A stretch of DNA of 64,000 nucleotides from Pseudomonas sp. B21_DOA (lineage in GTDB: Bacteria > Pseudomonadota > Gammaproteobacteria > Pseudomonadales > Pseudomonadaceae). This document shows positions 25,211 through 35,861 of the stretch, piece after piece; within the stretch, counting starts at the first letter, position 1, and every line of letters begins with the position of its first letter. The notes beneath the pieces were generated by a model. The model was not told where the DNA came from. It was given only the letters and a program-made list of their open reading frames with translations, and did not search any database. The stretch spans positions 5,332,001-5,396,000 of the forward strand of contig CP086683.1 of the NCBI GenBank assembly GCA_030544685.1. The letters are read 5' to 3'. The translations under genes and the position numbers were made by a program.

Positions 25211-26143
25211 CTAGCTGATATCTGCTGCTTTGATCCGGTCGACTACCCGGGATGCGAGGTCATCAGGACGGAATTTGGCCAAAAAGTCATCAGCACCGAC
25301 TTTCTTCACCATCGCCTGATTGAATACCCCCGACAACGAAGTATGCAGGATGATATGGAGCTTTTGCATGCGTGCGTCGCCGCGGATTTCCGCCGTCAGG
25401 GTGTACCCGTCCATCTCCGGCATCTCGATGTCGGAAATCATCATCAGGAACTCTTCTTCCGGCTTCTTGCCCTCGTCGACCAGCTTGCGCAGGTAATCCA
25501 GCGCCTGCTTGCCGTCGTTCAGCGCCACCACTTCGACACCGATGGTCTGCAGACAACGCGTGACCTGCTTGCGCGCCACCGACGAGTCATCGACCGTCAG
25601 CACCCGCAGCGACAATGCCTTGGTCTGCGTCTCGACATCGACCACGCCCACCGAAATCGCTTCCGGCGTCGGCGCCACTTCGGCCAGCACCTTCTCGACA
25701 TCGATGATTTCGACCAGCTGGTTGTCGACCCGAGTCACAGCGGTCAGGTAGTGATCGCGGCCGGTTCCCTTGGGCGGCGGATGGATCTCTTCCCAGTTCA
25801 TGTTGACGATGCGCTCCACCGAGCGGACCAGGAAACCCTGGGTCTTGGTGTTGTACTCCGTGATGATCACGAACGGGCTGTTCTTGTCTTTCAACGCACC
25901 GGAGCCCGTTGCCATTGCCAGATCCAGGATCGGAATGGTCGCTCCCCGTATATTCGCTACCCCGCACACGACAGGACTGGATTTGGGCATCAACGTCAGG
26001 GACGGGCATTGCAACACTTCCCGTACCTTGAACACGTTGATCCCATAGAGCTGCGGCCCGTCGAGACGGAACAACAGCAGCTCGAGGCGATTCTGCCCTA
26101 CCAGTTGCGTGCGCTGGTTCACCGAATCCATTACACCAGCCAT
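25211..26143 (-). CDS. cheV: Chemotaxis adaptor CheV (CheW plus receiver)
   Basis: A 310-residue coupling protein. The N-terminal CheW domain (about residues 15-155; LELLLFRLDGPQLYGINVFKVRE) links receptors to CheA. The C-terminal receiver has DDSS near residue 180, the phospho-acceptor in MMISDIEMPEMDGY and Lys in DDFLAKFRPDD. It helps receptor adaptation. The start at 26143 is divergent from flgA, with an 82-bp shared promoter region; cheR follows 46 bp downstream. Confidence 0.95.
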   Translation of the reverse strand: MAGVMDSVNQRTQLVGQNRLELLLFRLDGPQLYGINVFKVREVLQCPSLTLMPKSSPVVCGVANIRGATIPILDLAMATGSGALKDKNSPFVIITEYNTKTQGFLVRSVERIVNMNWEEIHPPPKGTGRDHYLTAVTRVDNQLVEIIDVEKVLAEVAPTPEAISVGVVDVETQTKALSLRVLTVDDSSVARKQVTRCLQTIGVEVVALNDGKQALDYLRKLVDEGKKPEEEFLMMISDIEMPEMDGYTLTAEIRGDARMQKLHIILHTSLSGVFNQAMVKKVGADDFLAKFRPDDLASRVVDRIKAADIS

Positions 26144-26198
26144 GCCCAGACTCCTACATCAACGCCAAGTGTTGTTGCGACGCACATTCATTGCTAAA

Positions 26199-26216
26199 CG
26201 GCACGGCGCTTGCTTT
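26199..26216 (+). promoter_or_regulatory. Sigma-54 promoter of flgA
   Basis: CGGCACGGCGCTTGCTTTTT has the GG-N10-GC spacing (GG at 26200-26201, GC at 26212-26213). The predicted transcription start, about 26225, falls on the first base before the flgA ATG, which would make the mRNA nearly leaderless. Confidence 0.72.
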
Positions 26217-26225
26217 TTAACTCGT

Positions 26226-26986
26226 ATGAACGCTCAAACGACATTTTCCCGACGCCTGACATCTACCCTTCGCAAAGGGCTTTGCGCGGTGTCCGCCGTT
26301 TGCTGCTTGCTTGCTGGCAGTCCTGCCCATGCAGATGCGGTTACCTTGCCTGATATGCTTATCGGCGTGACTCAGGGCTTTCTTGAATTCACCGTAGAAG
26401 ACTATTTGGCTTCCAGTCAAACCGAAGGCCGCTACGAAATCGAAGTCAACCAGCTCGACCCGCGCATGCGCATGCCGATGTGCGACAAGGAATTGACAGC
26501 CACGCTGGAGAGCCCGGCACGCCCGCTGGGGCGCGTCACGGTGAAGGTTCGCTGCGAAGGCAGTTCGCCCTGGACGGTGTTCGTACCCGCTCAAGTCCGC
26601 CTGTTTCGCGAGATCGTGACCACCACTCGTCCGCTGAAACGCGCCGGTATCATCGAGCCGCAGGACGTGACGTTGCGCGAGCGCGATGTCAGCACGATCA
26701 ATCAGGGTTTCCTTACCTCCGTCGACGAAGCGATCGGGCAGAAATTAACCCGACCAACGGTAGCCGATCAGGTCATCACGCAGGTGCATCTGGAGCAGGC
26801 CGAAGTCGTGCGCAAGGGTGACCAGGTGGTGATCACAGCGCGCAGCGGCACCCTCGCCGTACGCATGCCGGGGAAGCACTCTCCAATGGCGGCATGAAAG
26901 AACAGATTCGCGTAAAAAACCTTAATTCTCAAAGAGTTATCAAGGCGCAGGTGATTGCGCCGGGACAGGTCGAAGTGGCCATGTAA
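26226..26986 (+). CDS. flgA: Flagellar P-ring assembly chaperone FlgA, frame broken near its end
   Basis: Periplasmic chaperone for P-ring formation. It has a signal peptide (RRLTSTLRKGLCAVSAVCCLLAGSPAHA), a middle domain and a SAF-type C-terminal domain (RAGIIEPQDVTLRERDV). As sequenced, the frame ends at 26897 with HSPMAA. One extra G in the run at 26870-26873 restores MPGEALSNGGMKEQIRVKN and the conserved end IAPGQVEVAM at 26986, giving 253 aa. The ATG at 26226 gives a good signal peptide but sits at the predicted transcription start, so the true start may need checking. Confidence 0.9.
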
Positions 26987-27085
26987 AAGCCTCGCGGAGA
27001 AAACTGGCGCCGATCCCGTCGCTTCCCTAAACTGTGCCGCAGCAGGTCTCGCAACGGCGCATGCAAGCTTATGGTTGATTGGGCC

Positions 27086-27112
27086 TAAAGTTTTTCAGGG
27101 GATAGCCGAAAA
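27086..27112 (+). promoter_or_regulatory. Sigma-28 (FliA) promoter of flgM
   Basis: TAAAGTTT at 27086-27093, an 11-bp spacer, then GCCGAAAA at 27105-27112. This matches the FliA consensus TAAAGTTT-N11-GCCGATAA with one change. It lies 37 bp before the flgM ATG, so flgM-flgN should be a late flagellar unit. Confidence 0.9.
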
Positions 27113-27148
27113 CATGGCAAGCGTCCAAATTCCCAGAGGTTTTTTATC

Positions 27149-27475
27149 ATGGTTATCGATTTCAACCGATTGAACAGTTCCTCGTCACTTACCGGCAATA
27201 CACGTACCAGCAACGCCAGGGAAAGCGCTGAAAACAGCCCCTCCGCGCCGCTGAATACCCAGGCCGAACCGCCCAGTGCCGCCAAAAGCGGGGAATCGGT
27301 ACACCTCAGCAATGAGGCTCAACAGTTGCAGAAGGTCACTGACAAGCTGCGCGATCAGCCTGCTGTCGACAAAGCCCGTGTGGCCGAGTTGAAAGCCGCG
27401 ATTGCCGATGGCAGCTATAAAGTCGACAGCAACCGTGTAGCCAGCAAACTGCTCAACTTCGAAGCCCAGCGCTAG
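27149..27475 (+). CDS. flgM: Anti-sigma-28 factor FlgM
   Basis: A 108-residue, largely disordered N-terminal protein with the conserved sigma-28-binding C-terminus ([17 protein letters not shown] ... [26 protein letters not shown]). It holds FliA inactive until the hook is finished and FlgM is exported. AGAGG lies 9 bp before the ATG. A FliA promoter immediately upstream gives the expected feedback loop. Confidence 0.95.
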   Translation: MVIDFNRLNSSSSLTGNTRTSNARESAENSPSAPLNTQAEPPSAAKSGESVHLSNEAQQLQKVTDKLRDQPAVDKARVAELKAAIADGSYKVDSNRVASKLLNFEAQR

Positions 27476-27523
27476 GCTTTTGCCGGCGCCAGGCTTTTGG
27501 ACGCTTAAACCCCAAGGCCAGCC

Positions 27524-27991
27524 ATGCACGACACTAACTTATTGCAACTGATCAATGACGACTTTGCTCCAGCGCAACAATTGCTGGAGTTATTGCAAAC
27601 CGAATCCCTCGCTTTGCATGGTCGCGACATGCCGTTGCTGGAAGAAATTCTGGCGACCAAGCAAGCGTTGATCATTCTGCTCGAGCAGCATGGCCGCAAG
27701 CGCAGCGAAATCCTCGCCAGCCTCAACCTGCCGACCGACCGCACAGGTCTTGAGCAACTGGCCAGCCAGTCGAGCATTGGCGACCAGTTGCTGACCCAGG
27801 GCGATGCCCTGACCGCGCTGATCGCCCAATGCCAGGCGGCCAACATCAAGAACGGCCAGTCGATCCAGATCCAGCAGGCGACTACGGCCAACCAGCTGAA
27901 GATCCTCACCGGCGGTGAGCCGCCAGCGCTGTACGACGCCAGCGGGACCTTTGCCAAACCGGTCAAGCCGCGAACGCTCAGCCAGGCATGA
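27524..27991 (+). CDS. flgN: Flagellar export chaperone FlgN
   Basis: A 155-residue cytoplasmic helical protein (MHDTNLLQLINDDFAPAQQL) with long coiled-coil stretches. It is the chaperone of the hook-filament junction proteins FlgK and FlgL. It is placed 48 bp after flgM and before flgZ, the conserved flgM-flgN-flgZ order of Pseudomonas. Sequence conservation in this family is low, so context carries much of the call. Confidence 0.9.
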   Translation: MHDTNLLQLINDDFAPAQQLLELLQTESLALHGRDMPLLEEILATKQALIILLEQHGRKRSEILASLNLPTDRTGLEQLASQSSIGDQLLTQGDALTALIAQCQAANIKNGQSIQIQQATTANQLKILTGGEPPALYDASGTFAKPVKPRTLSQA

Positions 27992-28080
27992 GCCATTCGC
28001 TGGCCCTGCACTATCCACTTGCGCAACATGCTGGCAAAATACTGGCCAGTCGTCTTATTTTGTCTGGAGATTGAAGAACC

Positions 28081-28827
28081 GTGTCCAACACCCTAAGCGC
28101 GGATGATGCTCCGCAGCCTCCGAAGGTGCTCACCACGCCACTGGAAATCTCCAGCAACCTGCGCCAGCTGCAAGACAGCCACGATCCGCTGATCATCACC
28201 TTCCATGAACGCAGCCAGCGCTTTCAGAGTTACCTGATCAAGGTCGACCGCGAAACCGCAACGATTGCGCTGGACGAAATGATCCCGCGCGATGGCGAGC
28301 GCTTCCTCCAGGCTGGCGAACCGTTCAAGGTCGAAGGCTTTCATGACGGCGTGCGCATCGCCTGGGAATGCAACGGCACGCTGAACATCGAAGAATCCGA
28401 CGGCGACCGTTTCTACACCGGCGACCTGCCGAGCGAAGTGGTCTATCACCAGCGCCGTAACGCCTTCCGCGCTGCGTTGAAGCTCACCGATCTGGTCAGC
28501 GTTGAACTGGGCGGCGAAAAGCTCAAGGCGCCTATCCACGGCAAGCTGCTGGATATTTCCGCGACCGGTTGCAAGTTCCGCTTCGAAGGCGACATCACTG
28601 ATCGCCTGCAACTGGGCCAGGTCTACGATCGTCTGATCGCCCCGCCGCTGTTCGGCAATCAGCCAACGTCGGTCGAGCTGCGCTACCTGCACTTCGAAGA
28701 AAAACTCAACATCACCTTCGCCGGTCTGCGCTTCCACAACATCAGTGGCCAGGCTGCGCGCAACGTCGAGCGTTTTGTTTACCAGTTGCAACGTGAAGCA
28801 CGGCGTTTCGACAAAGACGATCTCTGA
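28081..28827 (+). CDS. flgZ: c-di-GMP-binding flagellar brake protein FlgZ (YcgR, PilZ domain)
   Basis: A 248-residue protein with an N-terminal YcgR domain (to about 118) and a C-terminal PilZ domain. The c-di-GMP motif is present as RRNAFR (Arg126...Arg130) and DISATG (158-163). Bound to c-di-GMP it slows flagellar rotation. The start is a GTG at 28081 ([14 protein letters not shown]), 89 bp after flgN. A strong terminator follows at 28841, so it ends the flgMNZ group. Confidence 0.94.
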   Translation: MSNTLSADDAPQPPKVLTTPLEISSNLRQLQDSHDPLIITFHERSQRFQSYLIKVDRETATIALDEMIPRDGERFLQAGEPFKVEGFHDGVRIAWECNGTLNIEESDGDRFYTGDLPSEVVYHQRRNAFRAALKLTDLVSVELGGEKLKAPIHGKLLDISATGCKFRFEGDITDRLQLGQVYDRLIAPPLFGNQPTSVELRYLHFEEKLNITFAGLRFHNISGQAARNVERFVYQLQREARRFDKDDL

Positions 28828-28840
28828 GTCGCAGCGATCA

Positions 28841-28873
28841 AAAAGGGCAGTCCCGCACAGGGCTGCCCTTTTT
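28841..28873 (+). terminator. Bidirectional terminator between flgZ and the MFS gene
   Basis: AAAAGGGCAGTCCCG...GGGCTGCCCTTTTT forms a stem with A and T tracts at both ends. It can serve flgZ on plus and the convergent MFS gene on minus. Confidence 0.85.
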
Positions 28874-28896
28874 ATGCGCCGGTGTTTACCTTCGAT

Positions 28897-30303
<1,407 letters not shown>

Positions 30304-30372
30304 CGGCGTTCCGAGCGGCTCCTTGCAGTAAATACCGGGCGGTCAGAACGACTGCCCGGCAGCAGCGATACG

Positions 30373-31714
30373 TCAGGCCTGGGCGGCCAGCACACGGCGC
30401 TCCCAGGGAGTGATTTCATCAAAGAAGCTGGTCAACTCCATGGTCTTCGAAGCGATGTAGCCTTCGATGAACTCCGACCCGAACAGTTCCCTCGCCAACT
30501 GGCTACGTTTCAGACGCTCCAGCGCGGCGTGCAAGGTACACGGCAAGGCCAGATTATCCGGCACGGCGAACTCACCCTGGATTGCCGCGCTCGGCTCCAG
30601 TTCCTGCTCGATGCCATGCAAACCCGCAGCCAGACTGGCGGCGATGGCCAGATACGGATTGGCATCGGCGCCCGGCAAACGGTTTTCGACCCGACGGGCG
30701 ACCGGCGAGCTGGCGGGAATACGCAAGCCGGCGGCGCGATTGTCATGGGACCAACAGGCGTTGTTCGGCGACGCGTACGGATGACACAGGCGCTGATAGG
30801 AATTCACATTGGGCGCGAACAGCGCGGTGAAGTCGGCCAACCCTGCCTGCTGCCCGCCGATGAAGTGGCGGAACATCGCTGTCGACTCACCGTTCGAGTC
30901 GGTAAAGACATTCTTGCCGCTGCCGATCTCAACGATGCTCTGGTGAATATGCATCGAACTGCCCGGTGTGTGCGCCAGCGGTTTGGCCATGCACACCACG
31001 CTCAGGCCATGCTTGAGCGCGACTTCCTTGAGCAGGTGCTTGAACAGGAACGTCTGATCGGCCAGCAGCAGCGGATCGCCGTGCAGCAGATTGATCTCGA
31101 ACTGACTGACGCCCATTTCATGCATGAAGGTGTCACGCGGCAGGCCAAGGGCGGCCATGCATTTATACACTTCGCTGAAGAACGGCCGCAGACCGTTGTT
31201 GGAACTGACGCTGAACGCTGACTGGCCATCCTCGCGGCGACCGTCGAGGCCTACCGGCGGACGGAACGGCTGAGTCGGATCGGTATTGGGTGCGAAGACA
31301 AAAATTCCAGTTCGGTCGCCACCACCGGCGCCAGACCGTGCGCGGCATAACGGGCGATGACCGCTTTGAGCTGGCCACGGGTCGAGAGACTTGAGCTCTC
31401 CCGCTCAGTTCGTCGGCGTCGCAAATCGCCATGGCGCGCGGCTCGTCGCTCCACGGCAAACGATGAATCTGCGCAGGATCGGCGACCAGCGCCAGATCGC
31501 CGTCGTCACTGCCGTAAAACCGCGCCGGCGGGTAGCCGCCCATGATGCATTGCAGCAGCACACCCCGCGCCAACTGCAAACGCCGCCCCTCGAGGAACCC
31601 CTCGGCGGTCATCACCTTGCCCCGTGGCACCCCGTTCAGATCCGGGGTGACACATTCAATCTCATCAATGCCGGTCAATCGCTGCGCGAGTGAACCCTGG
31701 CCATCGGTTGTCAT
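30373..31714 (-). CDS. Glutamine synthetase-family protein (gamma-glutamylpolyamine synthetase-like), frame broken twice
   Basis: A type I glutamine synthetase homologue of the PuuA/Spu class rather than GlnA: it starts MTTDGQGSLAQRLTGIDEIE and has GSSMHIHQSIVEIGSGKN and RIPASSPVARRVENRLPGADANPY. Such enzymes glutamylate polyamines or related amines. Two one-base losses are seen, near 31397 (SGESSSLSTRGQLKAV restored) and in a T-run near 31300 (LEFFVFAPNTDP restored), after which the protein is 447 aa, the normal length. It is followed by the MFS gene; the substrate is unknown. Confidence 0.88.
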
Positions 31715-31811
31715 GACGCAATCCTTGTTGTTGTGCGAGCCGCGAACGGCGACCCGGACAAAATAGGCTGCGGCTGTTCGGAATATCAAGCAGCGTCAAA
31801 CAAAAAGCCTG

Positions 31812-32504
31812 TCATGGCAGATAGAGGCTGAACACCCCACCACCCAACGGCCCGCCGTTGCTGATTTCGGTGCGCCCTTCCACACCGTTGCGCTGGTGCA
31901 GCGCGGCGATGCGATTGGCGAAATACAGTCCCAGCCCAGTGCTGCCGCTGCTGTGATTGATGCCCTGGACATAATCGGCCTGACGCTCAAGCATCTGCGC
32001 CGGATAGCCGTCGCCATCGTCATTGATGCTCAGCACCAGTTGCCCGGCTTCGTCGCTGACGGTGATCAGCAGCGACTCGCGGGCGTAACGGATCGCGTTA
32101 TTGATGCAGTTACCGAGCACCGAAGCGATCAGCTCGCGATCGAAGAAACCCAGCGGGCTCAACGGATCGACCTCATAAGTGGCGATGATGCCGCGACTGG
32201 CAAACACTTCCTGATGCGCGGCCAGTTGCGCCTCGATGAAATCGTCGAGTTCGTGATACGCCGGCTGCAGCGGCAACTGATTGACGCCGAGTTTGTACAG
32301 CCCGAGCAACTGCACCAGCATGCCGTTGAGGTGGGCGAACTCGAAGTCGATCACGCCCTGCTCCGAGCCTTCGCGCAACTCTTTCGGCAAACGCGCCAGC
32401 CACTGGCTGTGCGCCTGCATCAGCATGGCTAGGGAGTTCTTCATGTCGTGAACGGTGGAGGCAATCACCGTGGAAAAATCCAGCGCCGGATCAATTGGGT
32501 TCAT
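31812..32504 (-). CDS. Soluble sensor histidine kinase
   Basis: A 230-residue kinase without membrane segments or an input domain. The likely phospho-acceptor is His19 in STVHDMKNSL. HATPase motifs are NCINNAIRYA, NDDGDGYP and GSTGLGLYFA. Its ATG overlaps the stop of the response regulator-TPR gene by 4 bp, so the two are a unit in which the regulator is made first. With no sensor of its own it may take signals through protein contacts. The signal and pathway are unknown. Confidence 0.85.
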   Translation of the reverse strand: MNPIDPALDFSTVIASTVHDMKNSLAMLMQAHSQWLARLPKELREGSEQGVIDFEFAHLNGMLVQLLGLYKLGVNQLPLQPAYHELDDFIEAQLAAHQEVFASRGIIATYEVDPLSPLGFFDRELIASVLGNCINNAIRYARESLLITVSDEAGQLVLSINDDGDGYPAQMLERQADYVQGINHSSGSTGLGLYFANRIAALHQRNGVEGRTEISNGGPLGGGVFSLYLP

Positions 32505-34104
32505 TCGCCAAACGCCTTGCTTTTCAGCTTCTGATAACGCGCAAACCGCGCGTCGGTGTCGGGCATCAGGCCCACCAGTTTCAGGCAGGCCCGACATTCT
32601 TCCAGCTCCGCCGACGGCACACTGGTGTCGGTGCCATGCAACAGCGACTGGGCCAGGTTCAGCGCAATACTGATGTTTTTCGGTTGCAGCTTGAGCGCCT
32701 TGCGGAACACCTCGCGGGCCTCGACCAGATTGCCGGTCTTGTACACACGCACGCCCTGACGGTTGAGATCGGCCGCAGCGTTGCTCGAGCTGAGAATGGT
32801 CGGATCGTCAGTGAGCTTGGCAATGTCTTTCATCACCGCCGGATCATCACCGTAGATCTCCGCGCAGCTCTTGAGCATCGAAGTGCCCGCCTCGGCCTGA
32901 CCGAGCATTTGCAACTGCTTGGCCACCAACAGCGCCGCCTCGGGGCTCATGAATTGTTCCATGCCATCGAGGCGCATCAGCGCCTGTTCAGTAAGCTTGT
33001 CAGCGGTTTCGGCGTCGTTGAGCAACAGGCTGGTGGCTTTCATCAACCGCGCGCGAATCTGCAGGCCTGGATCGCTCGGGTTCTCTTTGGCTACGGCGCT
33101 GAGTGTGGTGTTGATCTCCAGCCGCGTGCGCGTGTCGAGACCGCGATCGCTGCCCTTGCTGATCAGCGCGTGCGCCAGGCCGAGGTTGCTCTCCGGGTCC
33201 TTGAAACGCGACTGCGCGCCCTGTGCCACCGCTTGGCGATAAGCACGCGAGGCGGTTTCGAAATCTTCGTTGGCCATCGCCAGTTTGCCGAGCAAGGCCT
33301 GACGACGCACTGCCAGCGGCGACAGACGAATCGCTTCTTCCAGCACCCGTTGCGCGCCTTTGCTGTCGCCTTCGGCCACCAGCACATCAGCCACGCCGTC
33401 ATACAGCGCCGGCATCATCGGGAAGACTTTCAGGGCTTTTTCATAAACTTCTTTGGCCTGCGAGACCTGCCCGCGTTTGAACAGCAACTTGCCCAATCCA
33501 GCGAAGGCCCATGGCAATGGGCGGTCGGCAATGATGCCGTCGTAGAGTCGCTCCAGCGCTTCGTTCTGGTTCATGTCGCGCAGGGCGTCGGCGCGGTAAC
33601 GCAGGCACAGCGGCGAATAGCGGATGTCCTGTTTGCACAGGGCAATACAGGCATTGAGCACCTCGACCGGCTTACCGCGATCAAGGGCTTGCAGAATCGG
33701 TTTGAGCAACGTCTTGCGTTGTTCCAGACGCTCAAGGCGCTGGGCCAGTCCGGAACGGTTGAACGGCTTGGTCAGGTACGCATCCGGCTCATGCTCCAGC
33801 GCACTGAGCACCATCGCCTGACTGGTTTCGGCGGTGACCATGACGAAAACGGCTTCGTGGCTGATGAGCTTTTCCGACATCAGGTCTTCGAGCACCTGCT
33901 GGCCGTTCTTCTTGCCGTCGCCGAGGTGGAAGTCCTGAAGAATGAAATCATAGGACTTCTGCGAGCACATCTTCAGCGCCTGCTCGCCAGTGTCGGCAGT
34001 ATCGACATCCTTGACGCCGAGCTCACGCAACATCGAACGCACGGAACTGCGGAAATCGGAAAAATCATCGACGATCAGAAAGCTTTTTGGTGATACGACG
34101 ACAT
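32501..34104 (-). CDS. Response regulator with C-terminal TPR repeats
   Basis: An N-terminal receiver (SFLIVDDFSDFRSS ... FILQDFHLGDGKKNG, then YLTKPFN) is followed by about 400 residues of TPR-like helices (ALYDGVADVLVAEGDSKGA; LGLAHALISKGSD). There is no DNA-binding domain, so output is probably by protein contact. No ATG lies in the receiver frame at a sensible place; the frame extends upstream without RBS. An ATG at 34104 in the next frame plus one extra A in the run near 34083-34087 would give MSSYHQKSFLIVDDF and 534 aa. It pairs with the kinase downstream. Confidence 0.85.
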
Positions 34105-34321
34105 CGAGGATTTCCAGGCAATTGAAGAAAACGAACCGAGGCGATTTCAGGCGCGCAGATGATAGCTGGAGGCCACGCGCCATCAAGCGATTTCGCTGGA
34201 GTCTGAACTCACCGTTCGGGTTATCGGCCAAAAGTGCCGGGGCCTGAGGGTGGTGCTTCAAGAATGTTGCTTCGAGTATTACTCTGCGCGCCTGCTCAAG
34301 GATTTCCATAAGGACTGAATC

Positions 34322-35677
34322 GTGTACATCAAGGGAAGCTACATCCTGTCGGCCTTTTTGCTGCTGTTTATCCAGCCAATGAGTGCGGCGGCAATGGACT
34401 GCACCAAAGCGGCGAACGACGTGGAAAACACGATTTGTGCGAACAAAACGCTGTATGAGCTGGACGCCCAGATGGGCACGCTTTATCGCCAACTGATGAC
34501 AGCTGCCGCAGCGGCGCAACCTGAACTCAAGCGCACCCAGCGCGCCTGGCTGAAAAGCCGCAACACCTGCGCAGACGATGTCGCTTGCCTGGATGGCAGC
34601 TACCGCCAGCGCCTGCAAGCGTTGCAGGCACAATGGACGCAAGCCGCAATGTGGCAGCCGGACGCCGTGGATCTTCAGGCGATGAACGATCTGCAGGAAC
34701 GCATTCGCGCCGAGAGCAAAAATCACCCGGAATTTGCGCTGGAACGTGCCTTGGCCGCGTGGGCTGTCGATTCATCCGAGACATCGTTCGCAGGCGATCC
34801 AGTCGACGACAGTTACGGCGAGCAAACCACTTTCCCCAAGTCGCGCCCCAAAGGCGTGAGCGAGGACGAATGGAAAGCATTGAACGCCTCACGCATTGAA
34901 GGCGCCGCCGAGACCGGACGGACTTCCTACGCACTGCTGGATCTGGACGATGATGGCCAACGCGACCTTATCGTCGACACATACGCAGGCGGCACTGGCC
35001 TGTTCACCTACGTGGAAACCTGGCACCGAACGGGCGAGCGGTTTGTCAAAAGATCGGTCGAGCCGGAAAGTTCGCTGTTCTACACCAACGACCGTGGCGC
35101 CAATCAGGCAGTCAGCTGGATCAGGCTTCACGACAGAATTTATGCCGCTTACCGAAACGGCGCCTATGGTGTCGATAATCTGTACCTGCTCAATCCGCTG
35201 AAGATCAACCGTCAGGTACCGACGGTGTCCGTGCGTTACGCTTACTCCCTGCAAGTGCCAACCACGCAACATAAAGAAGACGACACCAGCACGTATGAGC
35301 TCGAAGCGAATTTGCACGCGGCACTCGACCACGCCATCACTCAAGCGATGAAAGCCGCCCCCGACTCAACCAATAACTCGCCCCTTTGCCCAATTCCTCC
35401 CACGGGTACCGGAGACGACGATTACTACAGCTACGGCCCAACGCACTATGCCATCGAAAAGATCACCGACCTGCCGGTGATGATTGGCGGCGAATGCTAC
35501 ATCGGGGCGCTGGTCAACTGGTTCGGCAGCTACAGCGAAAAGGCTGGGTTATTCGCCCAACTGGCCGTGCGCAAGCCGGGCGTCGAGGCCAGCGGGACTA
35601 GCTACGAAGTCTACGGCCGCCGGCATGTTACCGAGGTCAGCGGGAGCCTTGGCAAAGTCGAAATCAACGACGACTGA
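34322..35677 (+). CDS. Exported protein with LprI-like (DUF1311) N-terminal domain
   Basis: A 451-residue protein. A signal peptide (SYILSAFLLLFIQPMSAAAM) is followed by a DUF1311/LprI domain (about residues 26-105: CTKAANDVENTICANKTLYELD ... QRAWLKSRNTC) with conserved Cys pairs, as in lysozyme-inhibitor LprI-type proteins. The remaining 330 residues are an unrecognised, Tyr- and Asp-rich region (LLDLDDDGQRDLIVDTY looks like an FG-GAP-type calcium motif). GTG start at 34322 with AAGGA upstream. Intact and monocistronic. Confidence 0.75.
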   Translation: MYIKGSYILSAFLLLFIQPMSAAAMDCTKAANDVENTICANKTLYELDAQMGTLYRQLMTAAAAAQPELKRTQRAWLKSRNTCADDVACLDGSYRQRLQALQAQWTQAAMWQPDAVDLQAMNDLQERIRAESKNHPEFALERALAAWAVDSSETSFAGDPVDDSYGEQTTFPKSRPKGVSEDEWKALNASRIEGAAETGRTSYALLDLDDDGQRDLIVDTYAGGTGLFTYVETWHRTGERFVKRSVEPESSLFYTNDRGANQAVSWIRLHDRIYAAYRNGAYGVDNLYLLNPLKINRQVPTVSVRYAYSLQVPTTQHKEDDTSTYELEANLHAALDHAITQAMKAAPDSTNNSPLCPIPPTGTGDDDYYSYGPTHYAIEKITDLPVMIGGECYIGALVNWFGSYSEKAGLFAQLAVRKPGVEASGTSYEVYGRRHVTEVSGSLGKVEINDD

Positions 35678-35861
35678 CCACCGATCATCACACCGGCAAA
35701 ATAATCGGCACGGTTGCCAATCGCCGGAGGTCAAAGACACAGACAGCACATTTGTCCTTCAAAAATGCAGGCAGATCCGCAAATGAGGTTTATTCTGCTC
35801 AATTACCTGCGCCCCCGGACGTCCGCGATACGCTTGTACCGCCACAAAAAAGGCCGAAGTG

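Noticed and set aside
34257..34726. Extension of the response regulator-TPR protein upstream to about 740 residues
   Set aside because: The added sequence is low-complexity, overlaps the divergent LprI-domain gene and has no start signal; the ATG at 34104 with one restored A is more plausible.
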